A stretch of DNA of 49,014 bases. Origin: Parabacteroides faecalis. GTDB taxonomy: Bacteria > Bacteroidota > Bacteroidia > Bacteroidales > Tannerellaceae. The stretch's first letter is position 1. Each line of letters begins with the position of its first letter. Under the pieces are notes generated by a model. That model was not told the origin of the DNA, ran no database searches, and saw nothing but the letters and a program-made list of their open reading frames with translations. The stretch is from contig NZ_JAKZMM010000033.1 in NCBI RefSeq assembly GCF_022809355.1, forward strand, positions 1-49,014, given 5' to 3'. A program made the translations under genes and the position numbers. Of the stretch, positions 9,557 to 19,058 are shown in pieces.

Positions 9557-10153
9557 ATGGAAATACAAGTCATCCAACATAAAATCTACGAGATCAGGGG
9601 CTATAAGGTTATGTTAGACTTTGATCTTGCCAGTTTATACGGAACAGAAACAAAAGTATTAAAGCAAGCTGTCAGACGAAATCTCAGGCGTTTCCCTTCC
9701 GACTTCATGTTTGAACTGACACCTGAAGAGTTTGATAGTTTGAGGTCACAAATTGTGACCTCAAACAAAAGAGGAGGTACGCGATACATGCCTTTCGCTT
9801 TTACCGAACAAGGAGTAGCCATGCTCTCCTCCGTATTAAACAATGAAACAGCCATCGAGATTAACATCTCTATCATGCGTGCCTTTGTTTCCGTACGTCA
9901 ATATGTCTTATCGGCAGATACAACCATTCAGGAAATCCGCGAATTAAAACAACGGATGAAAGCCTTAGAAGAAGGTAATGAAGATACAATGGCTACCGTT
10001 AATGATCTGAGTGAGGATTTCCGTAAAGAGTTGGATGATATTTACCTGGCATTATCTCAGTTGGCCGACCAACACAAGAGACAAGCCGAGCAAAAAGAAC
10101 GTCGGCCCGTAGGATTCATTCATTATAATAAACCGAAAGAAAAAGAATTATGA
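9557..10153 (+). CDS. ORF6N-domain DNA-binding protein
   Basis: A 198-residue protein with an N-terminal ORF6N domain (about residues 1-110: IYEIRGYKVMLDFDLASLYG, then RFPSDFMFELT and FTEQGVAMLSSVL) and a C-terminal coiled-coil-like stretch (about 125-180). This domain comes from phage antirepressor-type proteins but is common on Bacteroidetes chromosomes. The start at 9557 (MEIQVIQHKIYEI) is preferred over 9521, which lies in the gpmI terminator. It overlaps the DUF3109 start by four bases (ATGA), so it is co-translated with genes of unrelated function. Target unknown. Confidence 0.8.
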   Translation: MEIQVIQHKIYEIRGYKVMLDFDLASLYGTETKVLKQAVRRNLRRFPSDFMFELTPEEFDSLRSQIVTSNKRGGTRYMPFAFTEQGVAMLSSVLNNETAIEINISIMRAFVSVRQYVLSADTTIQEIRELKQRMKALEEGNEDTMATVNDLSEDFRKELDDIYLALSQLADQHKRQAEQKERRPVGFIHYNKPKEKEL

Positions 10154-10752
10154 TGATTCAAATAGAGGACATCGTTGTTTCAAGCGATATCCTGACAGAA
10201 AAATTTATATGTAACCTGGAGGCTTGCCAAGGTGAATGCTGTATCGAAGGCGACGCCGGCGCTCCCGTCGAGAAAAACGAAGTTGCCGAACTGGAAAAGG
10301 TTCTTCCGGTTGTCTGGGACGAACTTTCTCCGGAAGCACAAGCGGTCATCAAGAAGCAAGGAGTTGTTTATACCGATCAGGATGGTGATCTGGTAACTTC
10401 CATCGTGGGTAACAAGAATTGTGTCTTTACTTGCTACGACGAGAAAGGCTGCTGTTATTGCGCCATCGAGAAAGCCTACCGTGAAGGGAAATGTAACTTC
10501 TATAAGCCTATTTCCTGCCATTTATATCCGATACGGATTGAGAATTACGGTCCTTATACGGCTGTCAATTATCACCGTTGGGATGTATGCAAAGCTGCCG
10601 TCATTTTAGGAAAGATGAAAGGTGTTCCGGTCTATCAGTTCTTGAAAGAACCTTTAATCCGGAAATTTGGTGCAGACTGGTATCAGATGCTCTCGGACTG
10701 TGCTGAGGAATGGACGAAGCAGAACCGAGGCGAGGATGAAGAAAAATATTGA
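10150..10752 (+). CDS. DUF3109 family cysteine-rich protein
   Basis: A 200-residue protein of the DUF3109 family, probably binding a metal or an Fe-S cluster. Cysteines are clustered: CNLEACQGECC (near residues 22-32), CVFTCYDEKGCCYC (near 92-105), CNFYKPISCHLYPIR. This pattern resembles the YkgJ-like CxxxCxxCC group. Function is not known. It shares a four-base overlap with the ORF6N gene and overlaps the mtnA start. Confidence 0.8.
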   Translation: MMIQIEDIVVSSDILTEKFICNLEACQGECCIEGDAGAPVEKNEVAELEKVLPVVWDELSPEAQAVIKKQGVVYTDQDGDLVTSIVGNKNCVFTCYDEKGCCYCAIEKAYREGKCNFYKPISCHLYPIRIENYGPYTAVNYHRWDVCKAAVILGKMKGVPVYQFLKEPLIRKFGADWYQMLSDCAEEWTKQNRGEDEEKY

Positions 10753-11860
10753 TAGCATGGAGAACTTCAAAGAAATAGGATTAGAGAAACTGGAACAGAC
10801 ATTTTCCTTGCCCGATGTGGTTTCTTTATGTGAGGAAGAAGACAGCTTGGTCATCCTCGACCAGACCCAGCTTCCTGCCCGAGAAGTCTTCCTCAAAATC
10901 GACAACGAAGAAGAACTCATCGATGCCATTGTCCGTTTGAAGGTCAGAGGAGCACCGGCAATTGGAGTAGCTGCTGCTGCCGGACTATATGTTTGTTTTG
11001 CCCGTACGTTGGCGAATATAACTTCTGCCCAACTTATGCAAACAGAATTCCAAGCTTTGGCCAACCGGATTCGCGCCAGCCGACCGACAGCCGTTAATCT
11101 TTCGTGGGCACTTGATCGGATGACCGTTCTATTCAAGCAATGGATAGCTGGTAAAGACAAGATAAGTTCAACCGATTTCCAAGAGATAAAAACGCTTTTA
11201 CGGGTAGAAGCTGTCCGTATCAAAGAAGAAGACATCGAGATGTGTAAACAGATTGCCCAGCATGGTGTCGGATTAATTGCTTCAGGAAGTCGCATTCTGA
11301 CACATTGTAATGCCGGACATTTGGCTGTCTCCCGCTATGGAACAGCCTTGGCTCCGATTTATCTGGCTCAGGCTTGCGGACTGAATCCCAAAGTCTATGC
11401 CGACGAGACAAGGCCTTTACTCCAAGGCGCCCGTCTAACCGCCTACGAATTAATGAGATTCGGAGTTGATACCACATTGGTCTGTGATAATATGGCAGCT
11501 TCGTTAATGAGTCAGGGAATGATCGACATGATCATGGTGGGTTGCGATCGGATCGCTGCCAATGGAGACGTAGCCAACAAGATTGGTACTTGCGGCTTGG
11601 CTGTTCTGGCCCATTATTATAAAATTCCCTTCTATGTATTAGGACCGACCAGTACTTTTGATCCGCACACACCGACAGGAAAAGATATTGTTATCGAACA
11701 ACGGTCGGCTTCAGAAGTAACCGATTTGCATTATATACACCGGATGGCACCCGAGCATGTTGGAGTTTATAATCCGGCATTCGATGTTACACCGGCAGCC
11801 TTGGTAACGGCTTATGTTACAGAAAAAGGCGTATTCCGACAAATTCAAGATTTTCAGTAG
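10736..11860 (+). CDS. mtnA: S-methyl-5-thioribose-1-phosphate isomerase
   Basis: Isomerises methylthioribose-1-phosphate to methylthioribulose-1-phosphate in methionine salvage. The RGAPAIGVAAAAG motif, the catalytic cysteine region (THCNAGHLA) and the catalytic aspartate region (VGCDRIAANGDVANKIGT) are all present. Two starts are possible: 10736 (MKKNID, preceded by GAGGCGAGG, overlapping the DUF3109 end) and 10757 (MENFKEIG). The family includes paralogous ribose-phosphate isomerases, so exact substrate specificity is inferred. Confidence 0.87.
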   Translation: MKKNIDSMENFKEIGLEKLEQTFSLPDVVSLCEEEDSLVILDQTQLPAREVFLKIDNEEELIDAIVRLKVRGAPAIGVAAAAGLYVCFARTLANITSAQLMQTEFQALANRIRASRPTAVNLSWALDRMTVLFKQWIAGKDKISSTDFQEIKTLLRVEAVRIKEEDIEMCKQIAQHGVGLIASGSRILTHCNAGHLAVSRYGTALAPIYLAQACGLNPKVYADETRPLLQGARLTAYELMRFGVDTTLVCDNMAASLMSQGMIDMIMVGCDRIAANGDVANKIGTCGLAVLAHYYKIPFYVLGPTSTFDPHTPTGKDIVIEQRSASEVTDLHYIHRMAPEHVGVYNPAFDVTPAALVTAYVTEKGVFRQIQDFQ

Positions 11861-11884
11861 AACAACGTTTTAATACCTTATACA

Positions 11885-14161
11885 ATGAACACATTCACAA
11901 AACTTTCAATGGCAGTCCTCATCGGATGCCAGGCTTTATGGGCCGTTTCCTGCGCTTCAGGAGAAAAGAAGGCAGAAACTAGCAGCCCAGTTGTAGATTA
12001 CACAGCGTATGTCGATCCGTATATCGGATCCGGAGAACACGGACATGTATTTGTGGGAGCCAGCGTTCCTTTCGGTATGATTCAGGCTGGTCCGCAGAAT
12101 ATCCACAAAGGATGGGACTGGTGCTCGGGTTATCATTATTCGGATAGCGTAATTATCGGTTTTAGCCATACACACCTGAGCGGAACGGGTTGTGCCGACT
12201 TAGGCGATGTGCTGGTTATGCCGTTCATGGGCGAAGTCCGTACCAAACGTGGAGAACAGGATAATATCGAAGGAGCTTGTTCTTCTTACTATTCACACGC
12301 GAATGAAAAGGTAGCACCGGGTTATTACTCTTTGCTGATGGATAACGGTGTGAAAGCCGAATTATCAGCTACCGAACGTGTAGCGATCCATCGTTATACC
12401 TATCCGGAAGGCGAAAGTCATTTACTGGTCAATCTGAAGGAAGGTAACGGCGACCGGGCATACGATACCTATCTGAAAAAGGTAGACGACAATACCGTCG
12501 AAGGTTATCGTTTCTCCAAAGGATGGAGCCCGCAGCACAAGGTATTCTTCGTGATGAAGTTCGAACAACCGATCCAGTCGCTGCAAATATTCAACGATGA
12601 TACACCGGCAGGTAATGATGAATTAACAGGAGAATCCGTAAAAGGTGTATTGACTTTCAAGGATGCCCCGAAAGAAGTAAAATGCAAGATTGCCATTTCG
12701 TCCGTTAGTTGTGCCAATGCACAAGCCAATATGAATGCAGAACTCGCAGGATGGGATTTCGACCAAGTCTGCCAACAGGCAAAAGAAAAATGGAACGACC
12801 AGCTGGCCTGTGTTGATATCAATACCAACGACGAGCGGGCAAAGAAAATATTCTACACCAGCATGTTCCATGCCTTCATTGCTCCGACTTTATATTGCGA
12901 CGTAAACGGTGAGTTCCGCGGACATGATGATAAAGTCTATAAGGCTGATTCTTGGAAGAACTACTCTACCTTCTCTTTATGGGATACCTACCGTACGTTG
13001 AATCCGTTGTTCACCATCATCAAACCGCAGTATGTTCCTGACTTCGTCAATTCTATGCTGAGCATTTACGACCAGCAGGGCAAATTGCCAATCTGGCCAT
13101 TGGTTGGTGGAGAAACTGAATGTATGCCGGGTTATAGTGCCATACCTATCATTGCGGATGCTTATCTGAAAGGAATCAAAGGATTTGATGCAGAACGTGC
13201 TTTCAAAGCGATGACTTCTTCAGCTACATACGATAAGCAGAAAGGAGTTCCTTTCGTGATGGAAAAAGGATATATTCCTTGTGATAAAGTACACGAAGCA
13301 ACTTCTATCGCCATGGAATATGCCGTTGGCGACTGGGGTATTGCCATGATGGCAAAGCAAATGGGTAAAGAGGCCGACTATCAGGAATTCTTCAAGCGCG
13401 GCCATTATTATGAACAGTATTTCGACAAGAGCATCAACTTCATCCGTCCGAAGATGGACGACGGTTCTTGGCGTACACCGTATGATCCGTTCCGTTCAGT
13501 ACACGGCGTAGGTGATTTCTGCGAAGGCAACGGTTGGCATTATACTTTCTTCGTGCCCCAGAATCCGGAAGGACTGATTGCCTTGATGGGTGGCGACGAT
13601 GCATTCAATGCCAAACTGGATTCTTTGTTCGTAGCCAATGGAGATATGGGTGAAGGAGCATCGGCCGACATCAGCGGACTGATTGGTATGTATGCACACG
13701 GAAATGAACCGAGCCACCATGTAGCCTATCTGTATCCGTATGCCGGACAACAATGGAAAACAGCCGAGAAAGTCCGTTACATCCAGGATGAGTTCTATAC
13801 CGACAAACCGGAAGGTGTGATTGGAAACGAGGACTGCGGTCAGATGTCGGCTTGGCACATCATGTCGGCCTTGGGATTCTATCAGGTCAACCCGTCACAC
13901 GGTATTCTGGTGTTCGGTAGTCCGCAGTTCAACGAAGCCACGATCCAGTTGCCCGAAGGCAAGACATTCGAGATCGTCGCTCACAACAATAGCCACGACA
14001 ATATCTACATCCAGTCGGCTACCTTGAACGGACAACCTTACACAAAATCATACATCACCTACGAGGATGTCATGAAAGGCGGTAACCTGACCTTCGAAAT
14101 GGGCAGCACACCAAACAAGGAGTTCGGAGCAGCTCCGGCTGACCGGCCGAAGTCTCTCTAA
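11885..14161 (+). CDS. GH92 family alpha-mannosidase, lipoprotein
   Basis: A 758-residue calcium-dependent exo-alpha-mannosidase of family GH92, acting on mannose-containing glycans such as N-glycans. The N-terminus is a lipoprotein signal with the lipobox around AVSC (Cys near residue 23). The start of the mature domain, YVDPYIGSGEHGHVFVGASV, and the motifs HTHLSGTG, GGETECMPGY and GNEDCGQMSAWHIMSALGFY are family hallmarks. It lies 24 bases after mtnA and ends at a hairpin. It is not inside a susC/susD locus in this window. Confidence 0.92.
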   Translation: MNTFTKLSMAVLIGCQALWAVSCASGEKKAETSSPVVDYTAYVDPYIGSGEHGHVFVGASVPFGMIQAGPQNIHKGWDWCSGYHYSDSVIIGFSHTHLSGTGCADLGDVLVMPFMGEVRTKRGEQDNIEGACSSYYSHANEKVAPGYYSLLMDNGVKAELSATERVAIHRYTYPEGESHLLVNLKEGNGDRAYDTYLKKVDDNTVEGYRFSKGWSPQHKVFFVMKFEQPIQSLQIFNDDTPAGNDELTGESVKGVLTFKDAPKEVKCKIAISSVSCANAQANMNAELAGWDFDQVCQQAKEKWNDQLACVDINTNDERAKKIFYTSMFHAFIAPTLYCDVNGEFRGHDDKVYKADSWKNYSTFSLWDTYRTLNPLFTIIKPQYVPDFVNSMLSIYDQQGKLPIWPLVGGETECMPGYSAIPIIADAYLKGIKGFDAERAFKAMTSSATYDKQKGVPFVMEKGYIPCDKVHEATSIAMEYAVGDWGIAMMAKQMGKEADYQEFFKRGHYYEQYFDKSINFIRPKMDDGSWRTPYDPFRSVHGVGDFCEGNGWHYTFFVPQNPEGLIALMGGDDAFNAKLDSLFVANGDMGEGASADISGLIGMYAHGNEPSHHVAYLYPYAGQQWKTAEKVRYIQDEFYTDKPEGVIGNEDCGQMSAWHIMSALGFYQVNPSHGILVFGSPQFNEATIQLPEGKTFEIVAHNNSHDNIYIQSATLNGQPYTKSYITYEDVMKGGNLTFEMGSTPNKEFGAAPADRPKSL

Positions 14162-14186
14162 TCGACTACCAAGACTTTCTATATTA

Positions 14187-14236
14187 AATCCCCAGAATCA
14201 GAATCTCTGCAATCCTGATACTGGGGATTGTTTCAT
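14187..14236 (+). terminator. terminator after the GH92 gene
   Basis: AATCCCCAG (14187-14195) pairs with CTGGGGATT (14221-14229), and ATCAG just inside pairs with CTGAT. The sequence GTTTCATTTATT follows. Confidence 0.7.
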
Positions 14237-14304
14237 TTATTGGATTATTAAACCGTGTCCAGCAAACAATCCTTAAACAAAAGAAGGTATTCCCAAAGAA
14301 TTTG

Positions 14305-14312
14305 TATCTTTG
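14305..14312 (+). promoter_or_regulatory. -7 element of the ychF promoter
   Basis: TATCTTTG followed by C, 42 bases before the ychF start codon. The -33 element is unclear. Confidence 0.45.
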
Positions 14313-14353
14313 CGATTTAAATCAACGGATCATAAAACGAATCATATCATACT

Positions 14354-15457
<1,104 letters not shown>

Positions 15458-15466
15458 CAAACATAC

Positions 15467-15503
15467 ATCCCGTGTGTGCTTCACCAGCACCACGGGATTT
15501 CTT
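15467..15503 (+). terminator. terminator between ychF and nadB
   Basis: ATCCCGTG (15467-15474) pairs with CACGGGAT (15491-15498), followed by TTCTT. It lies only 18 bases before the nadB start codon, so it could also act as an attenuator if nadB is read from ychF. Confidence 0.55.
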
Positions 15504-15515
15504 AAATATACATAT

Positions 15516-17093
15516 ATGGTACAGCGATTTGATTTCTTAGTTATTGGTTCCGGTATCGCCGGAATGAGTTTTGCCCTGAAAGTGGCACATAAAGGAAAAG
15601 TAGCCCTCGTCTGCAAATCCGGCCTCGAAGAAGCAAATACGTATTTTGCCCAAGGAGGCGTAGCGTCTGTTACCAACCTGCTTGTTGACAACTTCGACAA
15701 GCACATTCAAGACACCATGATCGCGGGTGACTGGTTGAGTGACCGGGCTGCCGTCGAACAAGTTGTCCGTAATGCTCCACAACAAATCAAGGAACTGATC
15801 AGTTGGGGTGTAGATTTCGATAAAGATGCAGAAGGGAACTTCGACCTGCACCGTGAAGGCGGTCACTCCGAATTCCGCATCTTGCACCACAAAGACAATA
15901 CGGGAGCCGAGATTCAGGACAGTCTGATCCGCGCCGTACAGACACATCCTAACATCACAGTTTTCGAGAACCATTTTGCCATCGAGATTCTGACACAACA
16001 CCACTTGGGTGTAACCGTTACCCGCCAGACACCCGACATTGAATGTTATGGTGCCTACATCATGGATATGAAAACGGGTAAGATTGATACCTTCCTATCC
16101 AAAGTTACCTTAATGGCTACCGGAGGTATTGGAGCCGTTTACCAGACAACTACCAATCCGCTGGTAGCAACCGGTGACGGTATTGCCATGGTTTACCGTG
16201 CAAAAGGAACCGTGAAAGATATGGAATTTGTTCAATTCCACCCAACGGCCTTATATCATCCGGGTGATCGTCCTTCATTCCTGATTACCGAAGCTATGCG
16301 TGGTTATGGAGGTGTTCTGCGTACAATGGATGGAAAAGAATTCATGCAGAAATACGACAAACGTCTCTCTTTGGCTCCGCGTGATATCGTAGCACGTGCA
16401 ATCGACACGGAAATGAAGAATCGTGGTGACGACCACGTCTATCTGGATGTGACGCACAAAGATCCGGAAGAGACCAAGAAGCACTTTCCGAACATCTACG
16501 AAAAGTGCCTGAGCTTGGGTATTGACATCACGAAAGATTATATTCCAGTTGCGCCTGCCGCACATTATCTGTGTGGTGGTATTAAAGTCGATCTGAATGC
16601 CCGTTCGTCAATCAATCGTCTGTATGCCGTTGGTGAATGTTCTTGTACCGGATTACACGGAGGTAATCGTCTTGCTTCCAATTCCCTGATCGAAGCCGTA
16701 GTTTATGCAGATGCTGCAGCTAAACACAGTTTGAGTATCCTCGACTCACTTTCTTATCAGGAAAACATTCCGGAATGGGACGACGAAGGAACTCGCCTGC
16801 CGGAAGAGATGGTCTTGATCACCCAAAGCTTGAAGGAAGTCGGGCAGATTATGAGTACCTATGTAGGTATCGTCCGTTCAGACTTACGCCTGAAGCGTGC
16901 TTGGGATCGTCTGGATTTATTGTACGAAGAAACAGAAAGTCTGTTTAAACGGTCTATTGCTTCCCGTGAAATCTGTGAATTACGTAATATGATCAATGTA
17001 GGATATCTGATCACACGTCAAGCTATCGAACGTAAGGAAAGTCGTGGTTTGCATTATACACTGGATTATCCTCCTGTTCCTCACGAACATTAA
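15516..17093 (+). CDS. nadB: L-aspartate oxidase
   Basis: Oxidises aspartate to iminoaspartate, the first step of de novo NAD synthesis, using FAD. The 525-residue protein has the N-terminal dinucleotide-binding motif VIGSGIAGMS (residues 8-17), the succinate dehydrogenase-like flavoprotein segments YFAQGGVA, HREGGHSEFRILHHKDNTG and HPTALYHPGDRPSFLITEAMRG, and AVGECSCTGLHGGNRLASNSL near the C-terminal part. The frame is open 30 codons upstream across the terminator hairpin; MVQRFDFLVIG at 15516 is the natural start. Confidence 0.95.
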   Translation: MVQRFDFLVIGSGIAGMSFALKVAHKGKVALVCKSGLEEANTYFAQGGVASVTNLLVDNFDKHIQDTMIAGDWLSDRAAVEQVVRNAPQQIKELISWGVDFDKDAEGNFDLHREGGHSEFRILHHKDNTGAEIQDSLIRAVQTHPNITVFENHFAIEILTQHHLGVTVTRQTPDIECYGAYIMDMKTGKIDTFLSKVTLMATGGIGAVYQTTTNPLVATGDGIAMVYRAKGTVKDMEFVQFHPTALYHPGDRPSFLITEAMRGYGGVLRTMDGKEFMQKYDKRLSLAPRDIVARAIDTEMKNRGDDHVYLDVTHKDPEETKKHFPNIYEKCLSLGIDITKDYIPVAPAAHYLCGGIKVDLNARSSINRLYAVGECSCTGLHGGNRLASNSLIEAVVYADAAAKHSLSILDSLSYQENIPEWDDEGTRLPEEMVLITQSLKEVGQIMSTYVGIVRSDLRLKRAWDRLDLLYEETESLFKRSIASREICELRNMINVGYLITRQAIERKESRGLHYTLDYPPVPHEH

Positions 17094-17117
17094 GAGATTA
17101 AAGCAAGGAAATAAAAA

Positions 17118-17165
17118 GAGGCACGAAATCAGCTTTCCACATTACTGATTTCGTGCCTCATCCTT
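17118..17165. terminator. bidirectional terminator after nadB
   Basis: GAGGCACGAAATCAG (17118-17132) pairs perfectly with CTGATTTCGTGCCTC (17145-17159), a 15-base-pair stem with a 12-base loop. An A-run lies on the left, so the minus strand has a U-tract. It separates nadB from the convergent DUF2442 gene. Confidence 0.75.
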
Positions 17166-17182
17166 AAGATATTCAATCATAT

Positions 17183-17416
17183 TTATGCCGTAATACCATT
17201 CTCATAAAGATACTCAGGAGCAATATCAGCCCCATTCGACCAAAAGATCGTATCTTGCAAACCAAACTGGATAAATTGGGCTTTGTCTTTTAATTCTTCA
17301 AATGCCGGATATTTCAATAAAGGAGCCAGGTCTACCTTTTTTCTTACACCATCATTGAAGGTACAAAGCAACACGTAATCACCCAAATATTCCACATCTG
17401 TAACTGTCAATAACAT
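17183..17416 (-). CDS. DUF2442 domain protein
   Basis: A 77-residue protein of the DUF2442 type: VEYLGDYVLLCTFNDGVRKKVDLAPLL, with the conserved central segment and the C-terminal NGADIAPEYLY. This small family is usually found beside DUF4160, as here (12 bases apart). A toxin-antitoxin-like role has been suggested for such pairs only by context; none can be shown here. Confidence 0.75.
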   Translation of the reverse strand: MLLTVTDVEYLGDYVLLCTFNDGVRKKVDLAPLLKYPAFEELKDKAQFIQFGLQDTIFWSNGADIAPEYLYENGITA

Positions 17417-17428
17417 AAGCTATCATTT

Positions 17429-17680
17429 TTATCGTCTCACTTTTTCTATTTTCTCTCCTCGCTGAGCCTTATCCCAAATATCAAATAACTCAGCTTCGTG
17501 TTCATCAATAAATCGATTGATTAATTGAATAGCACTCGATTTTGCACGTCCTTCTACAATTCGATCTTTCAACGTAATTGTAAAATCACCGCTACCACTC
17601 CTAACATGAATATGTGGAGGATTATGATCAAACGCATAAATATAGATCAATAACCCTTGAATAACAAATATTGAACCCAT
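17429..17680 (-). CDS. DUF4160 domain protein
   Basis: An 83-residue protein with the DUF4160 hallmark HNPPHIHVRSG near residues 18-28, rich in histidine. The start at 17680 (MGSIFVIQGLLIYIY) is preferred; the frame is open 13 codons further. It is upstream of and paired with the DUF2442 gene. Function unknown. Confidence 0.75.
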   Translation of the reverse strand: MGSIFVIQGLLIYIYAFDHNPPHIHVRSGSGDFTITLKDRIVEGRAKSSAIQLINRFIDEHEAELFDIWDKAQRGEKIEKVRR

Positions 17681-17759
17681 AAGCTTATTTGCTGAATCAC
17701 AAAAACAAAGATAGTACAAATATTTTCTAATAAGAGCTTTCCTCTGTTATGAAAATCTC

Positions 17760-19058
17760 CTAAAACCAAATCTTAAAACGAGTCACAGCATCCGAATAGG
17801 TTTTAAGAGAGAATGAACAACCATGCTTCTGCAATACTTCACGGATAAATATCAATCCGATACCTTGCCCGTTGGGTTTTGTCGAGAAGAAAGGACTAAA
17901 GAGTTTTGCTTCCGTCTCTTTTGAGATGCCTTCACCCGTATCTCCTATCTCCAGACAAAGCGGCTGTTTAGTTGTACGAATGAAAATGTCTCCATCTTCC
18001 CCTATGGCTTCTACGGCATTCTTGATGATATTAACCAATACTTGTTCAAATAGAATCGGATCCAGTTTAACCAAAGGCAAATCTTTTTCCAGTTCAATAT
18101 GAATCCGGATCTGTTTACCAACACACTGATTTTCCATGAAACGCTTACAGGAAGAAACCAGCTCATTCAAGGAAACGGATTTAACTTGTGGCTCTGGAAT
18201 ACGGACTACATCAGCAAAATTCGTAATGAAACGGCTCATTCCATAACAACGTTCGATCAGCACCCGCAAGACATCGCTTACTTCTTCCATGTCGTCCATT
18301 CCACGAAATGACGATTCCAACGTATCCAGCGTAGAAGTAATCCCGGCAGTTGTGTTGTTCACCTCATGCGAAATCATGCGAATCACCTTTTCATACGCCT
18401 TTTTCTCTGCCTTAAATACCTCATGTGTTAATACTTCTATCAGATAGAATTCATGTCGCAGTCCCCGATCCATAAAGAAAGAATGCGAACATTTATAAAT
18501 ATTGGCATCATTCAACCGGATGCTCCGGGAGCTGTCAAGCGGTATGTTCCGGATTTCTTCCAATAAAGGCTGTGTACACAAAGCCAAGGGTAAACCAAGC
18601 AAATCTTTCTCATCAGCCAGATGCAGTACGCGGCAAACAGCCGGATTAACCGACAAGATCCGACCGTCAAAATCGAGGATCAGGACACCCATCGGAGAAG
18701 CTTGTATCAGCAAATCCAGGAAATGATTCTGTTCACGCACATGGAGGCGTTCGTTCTTCAGCTGTTCCATCATCCGGTTGAAGACATCCACAATACGATC
18801 GGTTTCCTTTTGCCCCACATGCCCCAATCGCGAACTAAAGTCCTGCTCTTTCAGCAGGTCCATACCATTACTCAAAGTATAAAGTGGTTTGATGATGCGA
18901 CGATAGAAATAGTACAGATAAACCAATAGCAAGATAATCCACCCTTCGAGGGCAAAGAAAATCCACTCAGCGTTTTCCCCGCTCCATAGGAAGAAGATCA
19001 AGGCAAACAAGACTGCCAGCAACAGCAGGAATCCGAGGAAGATATTCTTTAATCGCAT
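17760..19058 (-). CDS. sensor histidine kinase, NtrB-like
   Basis: A 432-residue membrane kinase. Two membrane segments lie at about residues 5-24 and 32-51 with a loop of under ten residues between them, so there is almost no periplasmic domain. A HAMP-like segment (RRIIKPLYTL) follows, then a PAS domain (about 108-200), the phosphoacceptor region with His in MISHEVNN (near 230), and an HATPase domain with N-box IIKNAVEAI, GDTGEGIS and GQGIGL. It overlaps the response regulator gene by ten bases. With so small a sensor loop it probably senses the membrane, the PAS ligand or a partner protein. Confidence 0.9.
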   Translation of the reverse strand: MRLKNIFLGFLLLLAVLFALIFFLWSGENAEWIFFALEGWIILLLVYLYYFYRRIIKPLYTLSNGMDLLKEQDFSSRLGHVGQKETDRIVDVFNRMMEQLKNERLHVREQNHFLDLLIQASPMGVLILDFDGRILSVNPAVCRVLHLADEKDLLGLPLALCTQPLLEEIRNIPLDSSRSIRLNDANIYKCSHSFFMDRGLRHEFYLIEVLTHEVFKAEKKAYEKVIRMISHEVNNTTAGITSTLDTLESSFRGMDDMEEVSDVLRVLIERCYGMSRFITNFADVVRIPEPQVKSVSLNELVSSCKRFMENQCVGKQIRIHIELEKDLPLVKLDPILFEQVLVNIIKNAVEAIGEDGDIFIRTTKQPLCLEIGDTGEGISKETEAKLFSPFFSTKPNGQGIGLIFIREVLQKHGCSFSLKTYSDAVTRFKIWF

